A stretch of 64,000 nt of DNA from Lactococcus taiwanensis (GCF_014905395.1 NZ_BNDT01000004.1:124001-188000); one strand, 5' to 3'. Counted from the first letter of the stretch, positions 17,885 through 28,202 are shown. Notes: generated from the sequence alone by a model not told the origin. Made by a program: numbers and translations.

Positions 17885-19408
17885 TTCTTTATTGTTTTTT
17901 TGGTAATGATGCATCATGAAGTAAGCAATGATACCGAAAATAACTGGTCCACCAATCATTGAAACGACTGATGTAACGGTCTCTCTTACAGCTTGAGCGG
18001 TCTGAGCTGCAGCTGGCAACTGCACGTAATTAACAATCGGTTGGATAATGGTAAAGAAATTGGCCCCAATAACGACAATCAACACAAGAATAGTTAAACA
18101 AGTCGCCACAAGATGAGATTTGAAAAATTCAATAGGTTTATTGATGCTCTTATTTCGCTTGAAGAACCAATAAGCAATGACAATAAAGATATAAGGCAGT
18201 GTCATTGATACATTCGCCATGTAAGTCAAAATCAAGAAGAATTCACTTGCACCACCTTGAGAGGTCAAAAAGTTCAAAATGATAATTAGCGTTACGATAG
18301 CAAATTGGATCCACATTGCAAATTTTGGCATACCGTCTTTGTCAAGTTTTCCAAGTTTACCTGGCCAAAGTTTTTCTGGTGTTCCTGCAATAATTTGTTT
18401 GATTGGGCTGTAAGTAAGAGTGAAGAATGCACCCATATAAGCGAGTAACATTGATAAGCCAATGTAACGCGCAAAAATGCCTCCAAGAAGATCTGCTCCT
18501 GAGCTGGACATACCAAAGGCTTGACCCACAGCTTGTCCGAGATTTTGTAAGAGCATATAAGGGACAGTTCCAAGATTCATCGTTCCAGCTTTAATTGCTG
18601 GAATCCATTGGTTGTAGTCCACAAAGAATCCAACACTCAAAATGGCAACGGAGTACCCGACAGCGATAACGAGAGCTGAGGTAATAATCCCACGAGGAAA
18701 GTTTTTTTCTGGTTCATGTGTTTGATCGACCAAACCTGCAATAGATTCTACACCACCATAAGCAAAGATGGCAAAGACAAGAAAGGCAATAAAGGCTACT
18801 GCGCTACCATCAAATGTTGGATTAGGCGAGGAAGCAAAGGCCGAAAGCGTAATTGGAGTTGCGGGATGACCATTGGCAATAAGAACAATAATAGCGCCAA
18901 GAATCAAAATAATATTCAAAGAAAGGACGGCAATCCCAGCGACAGAAGTGAATTTTTTAATCGTATCTACCCCTTTAGAAACCATAAAGGTTACTAAAGC
19001 CATCCAGATTACAGCAGCTACTGAAATCCACAGTAGGGAAGGAGTATGATCAGAGTTACCAAAAATAAGATTTACCAAAGGAATTAATATTTTATTTGCA
19101 ACGGTAACCATCCAGATTACGTAAGAGGCATACCACATGAAAGTACCAACAAAAGCAAAAGTTGGATTGACTGCTTTACTCATCCAAGAGTAGATACCGC
19201 CTTTTTCGTCCTTAAAAGCAGAGCCCATCTCGGTTGCCATAAAGGCAAAGGGAAGGAAAAAGAGCAGAGCACCGATAATATACCACGGTATGGCACCATA
19301 TCCCATTTGATAGAAGGCTACTGGAATATTTCCAAAGCCAAAGACAGTCGTAAAGATCATGAGCGACAGACCTACGAGCGAGAGTTTACCTTTTGTATCT
19401 TTTGACAT
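17882..19408 (-). CDS. yjeM: YjeM-type APC family amino acid transporter
   Basis: A 508-residue polytopic membrane protein of the APC superfamily with about 12 helices. It follows E. coli YjeM closely: LSLVGLSLMIFTTVFGFGNIP, FLPFAFMATEMGSAF, GGIYSWM, FAIFAYGGVESIAGLVDQT, GAFFTLTYSPIKQIIAGTPEKLWP and MANVSMTLPY. YjeM belongs to the glutamate:GABA antiporter branch, but its substrate is not established. The ATG follows AAAGGAAACCTT. Its leader has several hairpins, noted separately. Confidence 0.88.
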   Translation of the reverse strand: MSKDTKGKLSLVGLSLMIFTTVFGFGNIPVAFYQMGYGAIPWYIIGALLFFLPFAFMATEMGSAFKDEKGGIYSWMSKAVNPTFAFVGTFMWYASYVIWMVTVANKILIPLVNLIFGNSDHTPSLLWISVAAVIWMALVTFMVSKGVDTIKKFTSVAGIAVLSLNIILILGAIIVLIANGHPATPITLSAFASSPNPTFDGSAVAFIAFLVFAIFAYGGVESIAGLVDQTHEPEKNFPRGIITSALVIAVGYSVAILSVGFFVDYNQWIPAIKAGTMNLGTVPYMLLQNLGQAVGQAFGMSSSGADLLGGIFARYIGLSMLLAYMGAFFTLTYSPIKQIIAGTPEKLWPGKLGKLDKDGMPKFAMWIQFAIVTLIIILNFLTSQGGASEFFLILTYMANVSMTLPYIFIVIAYWFFKRNKSINKPIEFFKSHLVATCLTILVLIVVIGANFFTIIQPIVNYVQLPAAAQTAQAVRETVTSVVSMIGGPVIFGIIAYFMMHHYQKNNKE

Positions 19409-19429
19409 AAGGTTTCCTTTCTTATTTGA

Positions 19430-19446
19430 GAACGCCCAAACGTTCT
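19430..19446 (-). repeat. Small hairpin at the yjeM ribosome-binding region
   Basis: GAACG-TTTGGG-CGTTC on the minus strand lies a few bases upstream of the AAAGGAAA ribosome-binding site of yjeM. It is one of three inverted repeats in this leader. Confidence 0.4.
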
Positions 19447-19474
19447 TCTTAATTTTTAAATGTTATAAGCAATA

Positions 19475-19508
19475 TATTTATTACTGACGACTCTGTCAGT
19501 AATAAATA
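19475..19508. repeat. Dispersed palindrome with extended 14-bp arms
   Basis: TATTTATTACTGAC and GTCAGTAATAAATA are perfect 14-bp arms around six bases. Core CTGAC-N6-GTCAG at 19484-19499. It lies in the yjeM 5' leader, about 70 bp before the start, and no T run follows on the minus strand. Confidence 0.85.
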
Positions 19509-19625
19509 TGCTGATAGTGCGTTCTAAAAAATCATCTTTTGATTTTACGATTTAGAAAAATAATTATGACAGTAACAGAACTATAGCGAAAAGTAGGGAT
19601 TAGTCTGAATTTTTCAGATTAACAA

Positions 19626-19684
19626 CAAAGCAAGCCGCTAGGTAGGAATTTGGTGTACAAAATCCGACCGAGCGACTTGTTTTA
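19626..19684 (-). terminator. Long imperfect hairpin downstream of pepT
   Basis: ACAAGTCGCT-GGTCGGATTT folds back on AAATTCCTACC-AGCGGCTTG with few mismatches. It lies 40 bp past the pepT stop and probably ends that transcript, though the trailing T run is weak. The remaining part of 19409-19724 holds the yjeM leader. Confidence 0.5.
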
Positions 19685-19724
19685 ATCTCTGTATGAGCTT
19701 CAATGCTCAAATTTTTTTCGTTTA

Positions 19725-20975
<1,251 letters not shown>

Positions 20976-20994
20976 TTAAATTTATTCTAATAGC

Positions 20995-21792
20995 CTATTT
21001 TTCTCCAAGTGAGATAAATGGCTCAATAGCTTTATTTTGTTGAATTTGAGCAATTATAAAAGATTTAGCATCAGTAAATTTCTGCTCTGGAATCACTTGT
21101 TCTGAAAATTTCAAAAGACATTTGTATTCTTTTTCTGAAATTTTTTCAATAACCTTATATTTCTCCAGCACATTGACAAAAATATCTGGTTTAGATTTGA
21201 CAACCTCTTTACGCATAAATTTCAAGAGAAAAGTCGTCATATACTTAAGCGCATATTCTGGGTCAACATCGCCAATCATTTGATAAACCTCTTTTTCCAA
21301 GGGAGTCAAAGGTAAATTCTTAGCTACTTTATCAAAATAATTGGCAAGTGTCTGTGGAATTTCAGTATTTTGTGGATCTTCTTTGTAAGAAAAAGAGGTC
21401 ACGAAATTCAAGATAACTTGATTCGTTTGATTAGGTAAAGCTTGATAAAGCATGCTTTGAGCTAATAACTTTTCAATCCGTGACGCTTTTTCAATAAAAA
21501 TTGGAGCTTCGTAGCTGTTTTTCTGCGGTTCAGCAATTTTGTCTTTTAAAGTTTCCCAATCAAACTCACTATCATTAAAAATATGAAAGCCTAGTGAATA
21601 ACGTTTATCAGAACGTAAGATTAATCCAGCAGCAATAAATGAGTCAATCTGCCGATCAATATTTTTTACATCAGCAAAATCTTTATGGATCTGTCTGAGC
21701 ATGACTTCATCATGTTTTGCTAAATATTCTATCAAAGCTTTGAAAAAAGGCTGGCGGGTCAGGCGATTTTCATTGTAGACTTTAATCGTCAT
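20995..21792 (-). CDS. DUF1803 family protein
   Basis: A 265-residue soluble protein of unknown function that matches the DUF1803 proteins found next to ppaC in streptococci and lactococci. It starts [17 protein letters not shown] and has a helix-rich N-terminal half that could be a winged-helix-like fold (LRQIHKDFADVKNIDRQIDS, FIAAGLILR). Its start codon overlaps the ppaC stop, so the two are translationally coupled. The link to pyrophosphatase is positional only. Confidence 0.75.
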   Translation of the reverse strand: MTIKVYNENRLTRQPFFKALIEYLAKHDEVMLRQIHKDFADVKNIDRQIDSFIAAGLILRSDKRYSLGFHIFNDSEFDWETLKDKIAEPQKNSYEAPIFIEKASRIEKLLAQSMLYQALPNQTNQVILNFVTSFSYKEDPQNTEIPQTLANYFDKVAKNLPLTPLEKEVYQMIGDVDPEYALKYMTTFLLKFMRKEVVKSKPDIFVNVLEKYKVIEKISEKEYKCLLKFSEQVIPEQKFTDAKSFIIAQIQQNKAIEPFISLGEK

Positions 21793-22736
21793 TAAGCGTT
21801 GAAGCTTTCTGTCAATTGTGGTACTACTTGTTTTTTACGTGAAACAGCACCAGCGAGAAAGGCATGGTCATCAACCAAAGTGAAGTTAAAGGCTGCTTCT
21901 GATTTTTCAGGATGTGCACCCAAGGCAATGATTTCAGAATTTGAGTTAACGATGTCAGTAATCATAAAGACAAAGTCATCATATCCATTTGCAACCATTG
22001 AATCTTTAATAGCAGCTTTAATATCTGAAAGGCGTTCTAAAACTTCAGGAATATCCACTGTATTAACTTGAGCAATCCGTACTTTTGAACCATTTAACTC
22101 GAAAGTTTTAGCATCAATGTCAATCAATTCTTCAGCTGATTTATTAGACAAGTTTGTACCAGCTTTAAGCATCGCAAGGCCGTATTCTTCAAGGTTTACA
22201 CCAGCAATTTTAGCCAATTCTTCAGCCACTTTGTGGTCTGTCACGTGAGTCGTTGGTGATTTCAAAAGTAAAGTATCAGAAATCAAACCTGAAAGTAAAA
22301 GTCCAGCAACATCTTTTGGAATTTCAACACCAGCCTCAAGGAATTTACGGTAAACAATAGATGATGCCGAACCAACAGGCTCAACAGTCATAAACAAAGG
22401 TGCTGCTGTATTAAAGTTAGCTACACGGTGATGATCAACCACACCAAAAATCGTAACTTCTTCAATATCAGAAATTGATTGTTGAAACTCATTATGGTCA
22501 GTCAAAATCACTGTGTCCACGCCTTCTTCTTTAGCAGATTTGACAACACGTGGTGCTTCAACTCCAAAATAGTCTAAGACAAATTGCGTTTCTTCATTAG
22601 GCGTACCTAAAGCTACAACTTCGGTATTGAGCGCACCATTTGGACGGTGATTACTCAAGTATGAGAAACCATAAGATGAGCCAATTGCATCAGTATCGGG
22701 TTTTTGGTGACCGAAGACGAGAATTTTATCAGACAT
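21792..22736 (-). CDS. ppaC: Manganese-dependent inorganic pyrophosphatase
   Basis: A 314-residue family II pyrophosphatase that hydrolyses PPi to two phosphates and so drives biosynthetic reactions. DHH-family motifs are visible: [23 protein letters not shown] and [11 protein letters not shown], then the C-terminal substrate motif [10 protein letters not shown]. Length and motifs are standard. It heads a two-gene operon with the DUF1803 gene. Confidence 0.97.
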   Translation of the reverse strand: MSDKILVFGHQKPDTDAIGSSYGFSYLSNHRPNGALNTEVVALGTPNEETQFVLDYFGVEAPRVVKSAKEEGVDTVILTDHNEFQQSISDIEEVTIFGVVDHHRVANFNTAAPLFMTVEPVGSASSIVYRKFLEAGVEIPKDVAGLLLSGLISDTLLLKSPTTHVTDHKVAEELAKIAGVNLEEYGLAMLKAGTNLSNKSAEELIDIDAKTFELNGSKVRIAQVNTVDIPEVLERLSDIKAAIKDSMVANGYDDFVFMITDIVNSNSEIIALGAHPEKSEAAFNFTLVDDHAFLAGAVSRKKQVVPQLTESFNA

Positions 22737-22829
22737 TTTTTTACCTCATTTGTTAAAAATTTTTATAAAACACCAAGTCATTACTTAATGTTCGACATTG
22801 TTCGCATAAAGCGGACGATATTCTTTTAA

Positions 22830-22838
22830 ATTATACCA
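22830..22838 (-). promoter_or_regulatory. Extended -10 promoter of ppaC
   Basis: TGGTATAAT on the minus strand (TATAAT at 22830-22835) about 95 bp upstream of ppaC. No good -35. The leader carries two GAACA-type direct repeats of unknown meaning. Confidence 0.5.
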
Positions 22839-22896
22839 AAAAAAGCGCCAACACGCACGCTTTCTTTATATTTATGGACAAACTGATGCCCCTTGT

Positions 22897-22920
22897 TTTG
22901 CTGACAGAGCCGTCAGTAAA
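22897..22920. repeat. Dispersed palindrome copy
   Basis: TTTGCTGAC-N6-GTCAGTAAA, core 22901-22916. It lies just downstream of the small gene at 22936 and upstream of the ppaC promoter. With no strong T run it is a weak terminator at best. Confidence 0.8.
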
Positions 22921-22935
22921 TCTAGAATCCTGTTT

Positions 22936-23067
22936 TTAAGCCTCTACCGCGTTGACTGCTTCCTTCTCGTTATCTCGGACAGGATGCTTTTCATCACATA
23001 TCAGCTCATCATGATTGCTTAAGACTTCATGGAGTTCAAAAAGTTCTTCACGCCGTTTTTCTAACAT
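22936..23067 (-). CDS. Putative 43-residue small acidic protein
   Basis: The ATG at 23065-23067 follows AAGGAAAGAA and opens a 43-codon frame rich in Glu, Lys and Arg (MLEKRREELFELHEVLSNHD at the start). It is predicted to be mostly one helix, with one Cys and no membrane segment. The frame also runs further upstream, but that part overlaps the pflA terminator and has no ribosome-binding site. A promoter with a 17-bp spacer lies 60-90 bp upstream. I do not recognise the family; it could be a regulatory small protein. Confidence 0.5.
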   Translation of the reverse strand: MLEKRREELFELHEVLSNHDELICDEKHPVRDNEKEAVNAVEA

Positions 23068-23128
23068 TTTCTTTCCTTTTCTTCTGCAAATTTTATTTAC
23101 AGGAGCCCTTTCTTTTTGTATTATTATC

Positions 23129-23157
23129 ATTATCTCATTTTTATGAGAGCGCTTCAA
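23129..23157 (-). promoter_or_regulatory. Promoter of the small gene, with palindrome in the spacer
   Basis: Minus-strand -35 TTGAAG (23152-23157), 17-bp spacer, -10 GATAAT (23129-23134). The spacer contains TCTCAT-TTTT-ATGAGA (23133-23148), a possible operator. Confidence 0.5.
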
Positions 23158-23177
23158 ATAATATGGGTCAAGAAAAT

Positions 23178-23209
23178 AGAAAAAGAGCAAGCTCAAAAAG
23201 CTGCTCTCT
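23178..23209 (-). terminator. Terminator of pflA
   Basis: On the minus strand GAGCAGCT-TTTTG-AGCTTGCTC is followed by TTTTTC, right after the pflA stop. Confidence 0.75.
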
Positions 23210-24001
23210 TTAACGGATCCGCTCAAGATAAGCTTGATAGGATTCGGTATCCATTAATGTTTTGGCATTCTTAACGCGATCTTTAGTTGGTGGTTTAACC
23301 CCTTCAAGCGGGTACTTCCAACCAAGTTCTCGCCATTTAAATTCGCCCATCGTATGATAAGGTAGAATTTCAAATTTCAAAACATTCTTCAAGGTTTTTA
23401 CAAAGGCACCCAGTTTTATTAAGTCTTCGTCGTGGTCAGATTCACCAGGAACAAGGACATGTCGAATCCATACTGCAGTTCCGCGGTCAGATAAATATTG
23501 TGCAAAAGCCAAGATGTTATCATTTTTATGAGCAGTCAACTCTTTATGACGCTCCGGATTGATTTCTTTAATATCTAGCAATACTAAATCCGTATAGTCC
23601 AGTAATTCTGAAATCCGTTCGGTAACGTGCTTATCCGTAAGGTAGGGTTGGGCGGCAGTATCTAGCGTTGTATGAATCCCCAATAATTTAGCATACTTAA
23701 AGAGGGCTGTCACAAAATCAATTTGCAAGAGGGCTTCACCACCAGAAACAGTGATTCCCCCTTTTTCACCCCAAAAACCTCTAAAACGAAGCGCCTCTTC
23801 CATGACCTCTTCAACCGTGCGTTCTGTTGCCTTATCAGATTTTAAAGCCCATGTATCAGGATTGTGACAGTATTTGCACCTCATCCGACATCCTTGCATA
23901 AAGATAATAAAACGCACACCCGGACCATCAACAGAACCAAAGGACTCTGTTGAATGAATCAAGCCCGTTACTTTCTTTAATTCTTCTATATTTTCACCCA
24001 T
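23210..24001 (-). CDS. pflA: Pyruvate formate-lyase activating enzyme
   Basis: A 263-residue radical SAM enzyme that generates the glycyl radical on pyruvate formate-lyase, needed for mixed-acid fermentation without oxygen. The cluster motif is CRMRCKYCHNPD (CxxxCxxC), followed by GGITVSGGEALLQ. The start chosen is the ATG at 23999-24001 (MGENIEELKK), eight bases after GGAG; an ATG six codons upstream has no ribosome-binding site. The pfl gene itself is not in this window. Confidence 0.94.
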   Translation of the reverse strand: MGENIEELKKVTGLIHSTESFGSVDGPGVRFIIFMQGCRMRCKYCHNPDTWALKSDKATERTVEEVMEEALRFRGFWGEKGGITVSGGEALLQIDFVTALFKYAKLLGIHTTLDTAAQPYLTDKHVTERISELLDYTDLVLLDIKEINPERHKELTAHKNDNILAFAQYLSDRGTAVWIRHVLVPGESDHDEDLIKLGAFVKTLKNVLKFEILPYHTMGEFKWRELGWKYPLEGVKPPTKDRVKNAKTLMDTESYQAYLERIR

Positions 24002-24036
24002 TTTATTCTCCAATTTCAAGCACTTTTTTCCCCTCT

Positions 24037-24065
24037 ATCATACCGCAATTCACTTGATTTGGCAA
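24037..24065 (-). promoter_or_regulatory. pflA promoter
   Basis: Minus-strand -35 TTGCCA (24060-24065), 17-bp spacer, -10 TATGAT (24037-24042), 36 bp upstream of the start codon. Confidence 0.65.
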
Positions 24066-24142
24066 CTTAAATTAAGAAAACCTATCCTGATTAGAGCAGC
24101 AATGGTAACCCTATCATTTTTCAAATTTCTGCGCTAATAAAA

Positions 24143-24170
24143 AAGTTACTGACAGATCTGTCAGTAACTT
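24143..24170 (-). terminator. Terminator built from the dispersed palindrome
   Basis: AAGTTACTGACAGA and TCTGTCAGTAACTT form a fully perfect 28-bp palindrome (core 24149-24164), four bases past the stop of the CBS-domain protein, with an A run on its left. Confidence 0.75.
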
Positions 24171-24174
24171 CTAT

Positions 24175-25524
24175 TTACTTTTTAATTTCTTCTTCGATCT
24201 CTTCAGGTGTAATCTCAAACTCAACACGCAGTTTCACCACGCGTTTGCCTGAAACTTCCAAACTAGTCAGTGAAAAATGGTCTTCCTCATTATCCACTTT
24301 GCAAACAATTTGTTGACCTTTTTCAGGAATCTGTCCTGTTTCTGAAAGAAAATATCCAGCGATGGTATCAACATCATTGCTTTCCAGATGTGTTTCAAAC
24401 TCTTCGTTGAAATCATTCAGTGTCATTTTTCCTTGGACAACATAAAGATTTTCACCGATTTTGAAAACTTCTTTTTCAGCAATATCTGTTTCATCGTCGA
24501 TTTCCCCGACAATTTCTTCAAGTAAATCTTCAAGTGTGACTAAACCTTCAACACCGCCATACTCATTCAGTAGCACGGCCATTTGATTTTGCGTTTTCCG
24601 CATTTGACGCATTAAATCATCTACAAAAATTGTCTCTGGAACAAATAAAGGCTCTTGCAAAATTTCACGTAAATCAATTTCTTCAAATCCATGTTCAAAT
24701 CCATATCTCAAGAGTTTTTTTACATGGAGAATTCCCAAAATATTATCCTTATCATCATCATAGACAGGAATACGCGAATACGATTCACTCAGCATCGCAG
24801 TAATATTTTCATGAGCATCATCATTAATATCAATCATGAACGCATCTGTTCTTGGCACCATGATTTCGCGTGCGACAAGCTCATCTAAGCTGAACACCCC
24901 AGTAATCATTTCCCGCTCACTATCGTCAAGCGCTTCGTCATTCGTATTAAGAAGATACTCAATCTCATCACGGGTCATTCCTTCATCAGCATCATCAAAT
25001 TTCATTGGTGTGATGCGACTCAGGAGGTTGGTTGAACTTGCCAAAAACCAGACGAAAGGCTTCATAATGACCCCTAAAAACTGAATAGGAGGTGCCACAC
25101 GCAAGGCCATCTTTTCTTTGAGATTTTGTGCAATACGTTTTGGATAAAGCTCTCCGAAAACTAAAGATACATAAGTCAAGATTGCTAAAACGATGATTTG
25201 TGCCAAAGTTTTAGCAAAAGTCGTCCCACCTAAAAGAGGCGCCAAACGTGAAGCTAAGGCATCTGCTAAACTTGCCCCGGCTAAGATATTAATTAAGGTA
25301 ATCCCAATTTGAATCGTTGAGAGGAAATTACTAGGTTGATTAAGAATACGAACAAGATTGATGTATTTTTTATCTCCCTCGCTCGCCTTTTGTTCAACTT
25401 TTGTTCGACTGAGACTGACCATTGCCATCTCACTCGCTGAGAAAAAGGCATTTAAAGCCGTCAAGAAAATAAGTAAGAGAATCTGCAAGAGTATCGATAC
25501 ACTCTCGGGATCAGGGTTTGACAT
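24175..25524 (-). CDS. CNNM/CBS-domain membrane protein (HlyC/CorC, hemolysin-like)
   Basis: A 449-residue membrane protein. Residues 1-190 form a CNNM (DUF21) transmembrane domain with LNAFFSASEMAMVSLSRTKVE. About 215-330 is a pair of CBS domains (MVPRTDAFMIDIND, SRIPVYDDDKDNILGILHVK). About 355-440 is a CorC/HlyC C-terminal domain. Proteins of this family are linked to magnesium or cobalt homeostasis; the old name hemolysin is not supported by function here. It is monocistronic between a palindromic terminator and the AI-2E family gene. The 25525-25718 gap shows no other gene. Confidence 0.9.
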   Translation of the reverse strand: MSNPDPESVSILLQILLLIFLTALNAFFSASEMAMVSLSRTKVEQKASEGDKKYINLVRILNQPSNFLSTIQIGITLINILAGASLADALASRLAPLLGGTTFAKTLAQIIVLAILTYVSLVFGELYPKRIAQNLKEKMALRVAPPIQFLGVIMKPFVWFLASSTNLLSRITPMKFDDADEGMTRDEIEYLLNTNDEALDDSEREMITGVFSLDELVAREIMVPRTDAFMIDINDDAHENITAMLSESYSRIPVYDDDKDNILGILHVKKLLRYGFEHGFEEIDLREILQEPLFVPETIFVDDLMRQMRKTQNQMAVLLNEYGGVEGLVTLEDLLEEIVGEIDDETDIAEKEVFKIGENLYVVQGKMTLNDFNEEFETHLESNDVDTIAGYFLSETGQIPEKGQQIVCKVDNEEDHFSLTSLEVSGKRVVKLRVEFEITPEEIEEEIKK

Positions 25525-25718
25525 TATTGCTCCTTGAATTTAAGATATGAGTACAACGCGTAAAAAGGATAAAAGACAGAGAAAAATTTCTCCACCTTAT
25601 CACCAGTTTCACCCATTGTGCTCTTGTTATTAGCCCTATTTAGAAACAGCGCAAGATAAAAAATCAGGCTTGTATCAAAAGGGGCTTAGATAGCATCTAT
25701 TATAACATATTTTTACTA

Positions 25719-26834
25719 TTATTTTGAAATAATTTTCTTCTGTTGAGCCTTATGGTTACGATATAAACCATTCAAGAATTTTACAATTTCTTTGACTAGA
25801 CAGTAAGCTGGTACAGCGATAATCATCCCCAAGATACCATATAAACTTCCTGAAATCAGCATAAGGATCATAACCGTAACAGGATGGACTTTCACTGCAG
25901 AACCGACAATTTTGGGATAAACAAGATTTCCATCCAATTGTTGTAAAACCAACACATAAATCACTGCAATCAAGGCTGTGATGGGATGGTTGAAAGCCAC
26001 AGTAACCACCATCGGTAGTACGCCGATATATGGTCCAGCATAAGGAATCAAGTTGGTCACTCCCGCAAAAAGGGCAAACAAGAACGCATACGGAATTCCT
26101 AAAATAAGATAGCCAATAAATACAACAACAAAAACTAATAAAGCATCGAGCGCCACACCAGAAATATAACGTGAGATTGTATGATTCATGTTCTCTAGGA
26201 GTTCAAAAATATTGAGTTTATCTTCCGTTAAGACATTTTCTTTAAGAAAAGGAATAATTTTTTCTCCATCTTTGAGCATATAATAAAGTAAAATAGGAAC
26301 TAAAATCATGACCATTACAATACTGGTGACAATACTAACGATACTCCCCAAACTGACAGTGATACTGTTGAGGAGGTTATGGAGAATATCCGTGTAAGAA
26401 ATATTCAATTTCTCAACGAGACTGTTCACATCAATCTGTTTATAAAGTTCTGCAAAACGGGGGTCATGCTGAAGGCTCTCTATCCAGTGACGCACCTCCG
26501 GATAGGCCTTAGCAGTCGCATTAATCAGGTCTGTTAATTGCGAAATGAGGCTTGGAATAACTGATGCCATCGCAAAAATAATCAGTCCCAGTATCACAAG
26601 TAATACAATAAAAATTCCCAGTGTTTTTTTAATCTTTAGTTTCTTCTCCATAAAGATGACCACAGGATTAAAAATATAGTACAAAAACCCTGCGATGATA
26701 AATGGGATAAAGAGTAAGGCCAGTAAAGTTTTAATGGGTTGGAATACAAACTGGATTTGAGTCAATAGATAAATTAGCAAAGCAACCGCTAGAATCTCTA
26801 TCGTCCAGAAAAATAATTTGCTTTTTTTGAACAT
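25719..26834 (-). CDS. AI-2E family transporter (YdiK/TqsA-like permease)
   Basis: A 371-residue protein with about 8 hydrophobic segments in the family pattern: three N-terminal helices, a soluble stretch around residues 95-170 and a C-terminal bundle with LFAGVTNLIPYAGPYIGVLP and LVYPKIVG. Members are proposed exporters or ion antiporters; a role in AI-2 movement is shown only for some. The ATG at 26832-26834 (MFKKSKLFFWTIE) follows AAAGGAAATTT. The frame continues 32 codons upstream without a comparable site. Confidence 0.88.
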   Translation of the reverse strand: MFKKSKLFFWTIEILAVALLIYLLTQIQFVFQPIKTLLALLFIPFIIAGFLYYIFNPVVIFMEKKLKIKKTLGIFIVLLVILGLIIFAMASVIPSLISQLTDLINATAKAYPEVRHWIESLQHDPRFAELYKQIDVNSLVEKLNISYTDILHNLLNSITVSLGSIVSIVTSIVMVMILVPILLYYMLKDGEKIIPFLKENVLTEDKLNIFELLENMNHTISRYISGVALDALLVFVVVFIGYLILGIPYAFLFALFAGVTNLIPYAGPYIGVLPMVVTVAFNHPITALIAVIYVLVLQQLDGNLVYPKIVGSAVKVHPVTVMILMLISGSLYGILGMIIAVPAYCLVKEIVKFLNGLYRNHKAQQKKIISK

Positions 26835-26900
26835 AAATTTCCTTTGTCTATAGAAGATAGCCTCCATTAGGAGAAGGTCATCATCAATTAATCTGGTCTT

Positions 26901-26929
26901 ATTTTTAGTTACTGGTGATTTGCGTATCA
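26901..26929 (-). promoter_or_regulatory. Promoter of the AI-2E family gene
   Basis: Minus-strand -35 TTGATA (26924-26929), 17-bp spacer, -10 TAAAAA (26901-26906), about 65 bp upstream of the chosen start. This supports the shorter reading frame only weakly, since both starts lie downstream. Confidence 0.45.
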
Positions 26930-27022
26930 ATTCACATCTAGAGTTTTTCAGTATCGTTTTAAGACTATTTATATTATAATAAATCCAGAGCTTTTAAGCA
27001 AACTAAGCCATAGGAGGATAAA

Positions 27023-27472
27023 ATGGAAATTAGAGTCACACGCGATACAATGTCCGATATTTATTTTGATGCTTTACGCATTCGCAATCAAGTTTTTGTA
27101 AAAGAACAAGGTGTTCCTTATGAGCTTGAAGTAGGAAATGCTTTGGAAGAAGCTTCGGCTGTACATTTCGTTCTCTACGATGGGGGTGTTGCACAAGGGA
27201 CTGTCCGTCTCCTGCCTCATTTAGATGAGCATTCCGCACTTATTCAACGTATGGCCATTCTTAAAGAGGGACGTAATAAGGGGTATGGCACGCTTTTAAT
27301 GGAACGCTTGCTTGAGTTTTCCAAAGCCTCTCATATTGATAAGTTAGAACTCCATGCCCAAGTTTCTGCCAAAGCTTTCTATCATAAGTATCTGTTTACG
27401 GAGGTGGGAGCAATCTTTGAAGAAGCTGGAATTGCTCATATTCAAATGGAACGAACAGGCTTAGCTGAATAA
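27023..27472 (+). CDS. GNAT family N-acetyltransferase
   Basis: A 149-residue single-domain acetyl-CoA-dependent transferase of the ElaA/YjcF-like type: FVKEQGVPYELEVG near the N-terminus, then RLLPHLDEHSALIQRMAILK and the acetyl-CoA loop EGRNKGYGTLLME. The substrate is unknown. The ATG has AGGAGG six bases before it. A TATAAT at 26975-26980 is the likely -10. It may be read together with the YagU-like gene 52 bp downstream. Confidence 0.88.
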   Translation: MEIRVTRDTMSDIYFDALRIRNQVFVKEQGVPYELEVGNALEEASAVHFVLYDGGVAQGTVRLLPHLDEHSALIQRMAILKEGRNKGYGTLLMERLLEFSKASHIDKLELHAQVSAKAFYHKYLFTEVGAIFEEAGIAHIQMERTGLAE

Positions 27473-27524
27473 ATGTTAGAAGCCACTTTTTGATCAAATC
27501 TACTGAAACTTAAGGAGGGATTAT

Positions 27525-28064
27525 ATGTTGTTAGTTACCATGCTTGATGGACCAGTCAGCCAGATAGTTTTCAAAAGCTTATGGTTTGGTATTCTTTCCG
27601 GAATGGTTTCTGGTATGGTTAAAATTGGATGGGAAGCTCTCTTACCTCCACGTACTCTTGAGAGGAATTCGACCAATCCCCCACAGCGGCTCATGGAACA
27701 AATGGGGGTCCCAAAATCTCTAACCCATGCCTTTATTTTCTATTCACGGAATCAAAAAGTTTACTGGTTTTCGCTGATTTTACATTTTAGTTTCTCTATT
27801 TTTTTTGCCTTTCTTTTTATTTTAGTTGGCCAGTTCTGGCCACTAATAGGACTTTGGCAAGGGATGGCTTACGGACTTTTAATCTGGATCATCTGGCACC
27901 TTCTCTTACTCCCCCTTTTAGGAACGGTACCACCTGCCTGGCAACAACCTTTTGCTGAACATTTTTCCGAATGTTTCGGTCACATTGTTTGGGCCTGGAC
28001 AATAGCTGCATGTGCCTATTACCTGATTAGTAAGGACACGAGTGGTATTTTATGCACACTTTAG
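27525..28064 (+). CDS. YagU-like (DUF1440) inner membrane protein
   Basis: A 179-residue membrane protein with about four hydrophobic helices. It shares the YagU signature: GILSGMVSGMVKIGWEALLPPR near the N-terminus, LWQGMAYGLLIWIIWHLLLLPLLGTVPPAW in the middle and EHFSECFGHIVWAWTI near the end. YagU of E. coli is a DUF1440 protein reported to contribute to acid resistance; the role here is unknown. The ATG follows AAGGAGGG. Confidence 0.8.
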   Translation: MLLVTMLDGPVSQIVFKSLWFGILSGMVSGMVKIGWEALLPPRTLERNSTNPPQRLMEQMGVPKSLTHAFIFYSRNQKVYWFSLILHFSFSIFFAFLFILVGQFWPLIGLWQGMAYGLLIWIIWHLLLLPLLGTVPPAWQQPFAEHFSECFGHIVWAWTIAACAYYLISKDTSGILCTL

Positions 28065-28065
28065 G

Positions 28066-28093
28066 AAAGAAGTTAAGTTAGCTTCTTTTTTTA
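28066..28093 (+). terminator. Terminator after the YagU-like gene
   Basis: AAGAAG-N9-CTTCTT stem followed by a run of T residues, starting right after the stop codon. Confidence 0.65.
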
Positions 28094-28151
28094 TGCGAAC
28101 GAGGACTTAAGGTAAGTTCTAAATTAGTTCCTTTGTTGTAAAACAAAATAC

Positions 28152-28202
28152 TTGACTTTTCTCAAGAAGATTGTAAAATTAAATTGTACATAATAATGTA
28201 CA
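28152..28202 (+). promoter_or_regulatory. Promoter with operator palindrome
   Basis: -35 TTGACT (28152-28157), 16-bp spacer, -10 TAAAAT (28174-28179). At the expected transcription start lies TGTACAT-AATA-ATGTACA (28185-28202), a perfect 7-bp-arm palindrome, well placed to be a repressor operator for the small gene at 28225. Confidence 0.6.
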
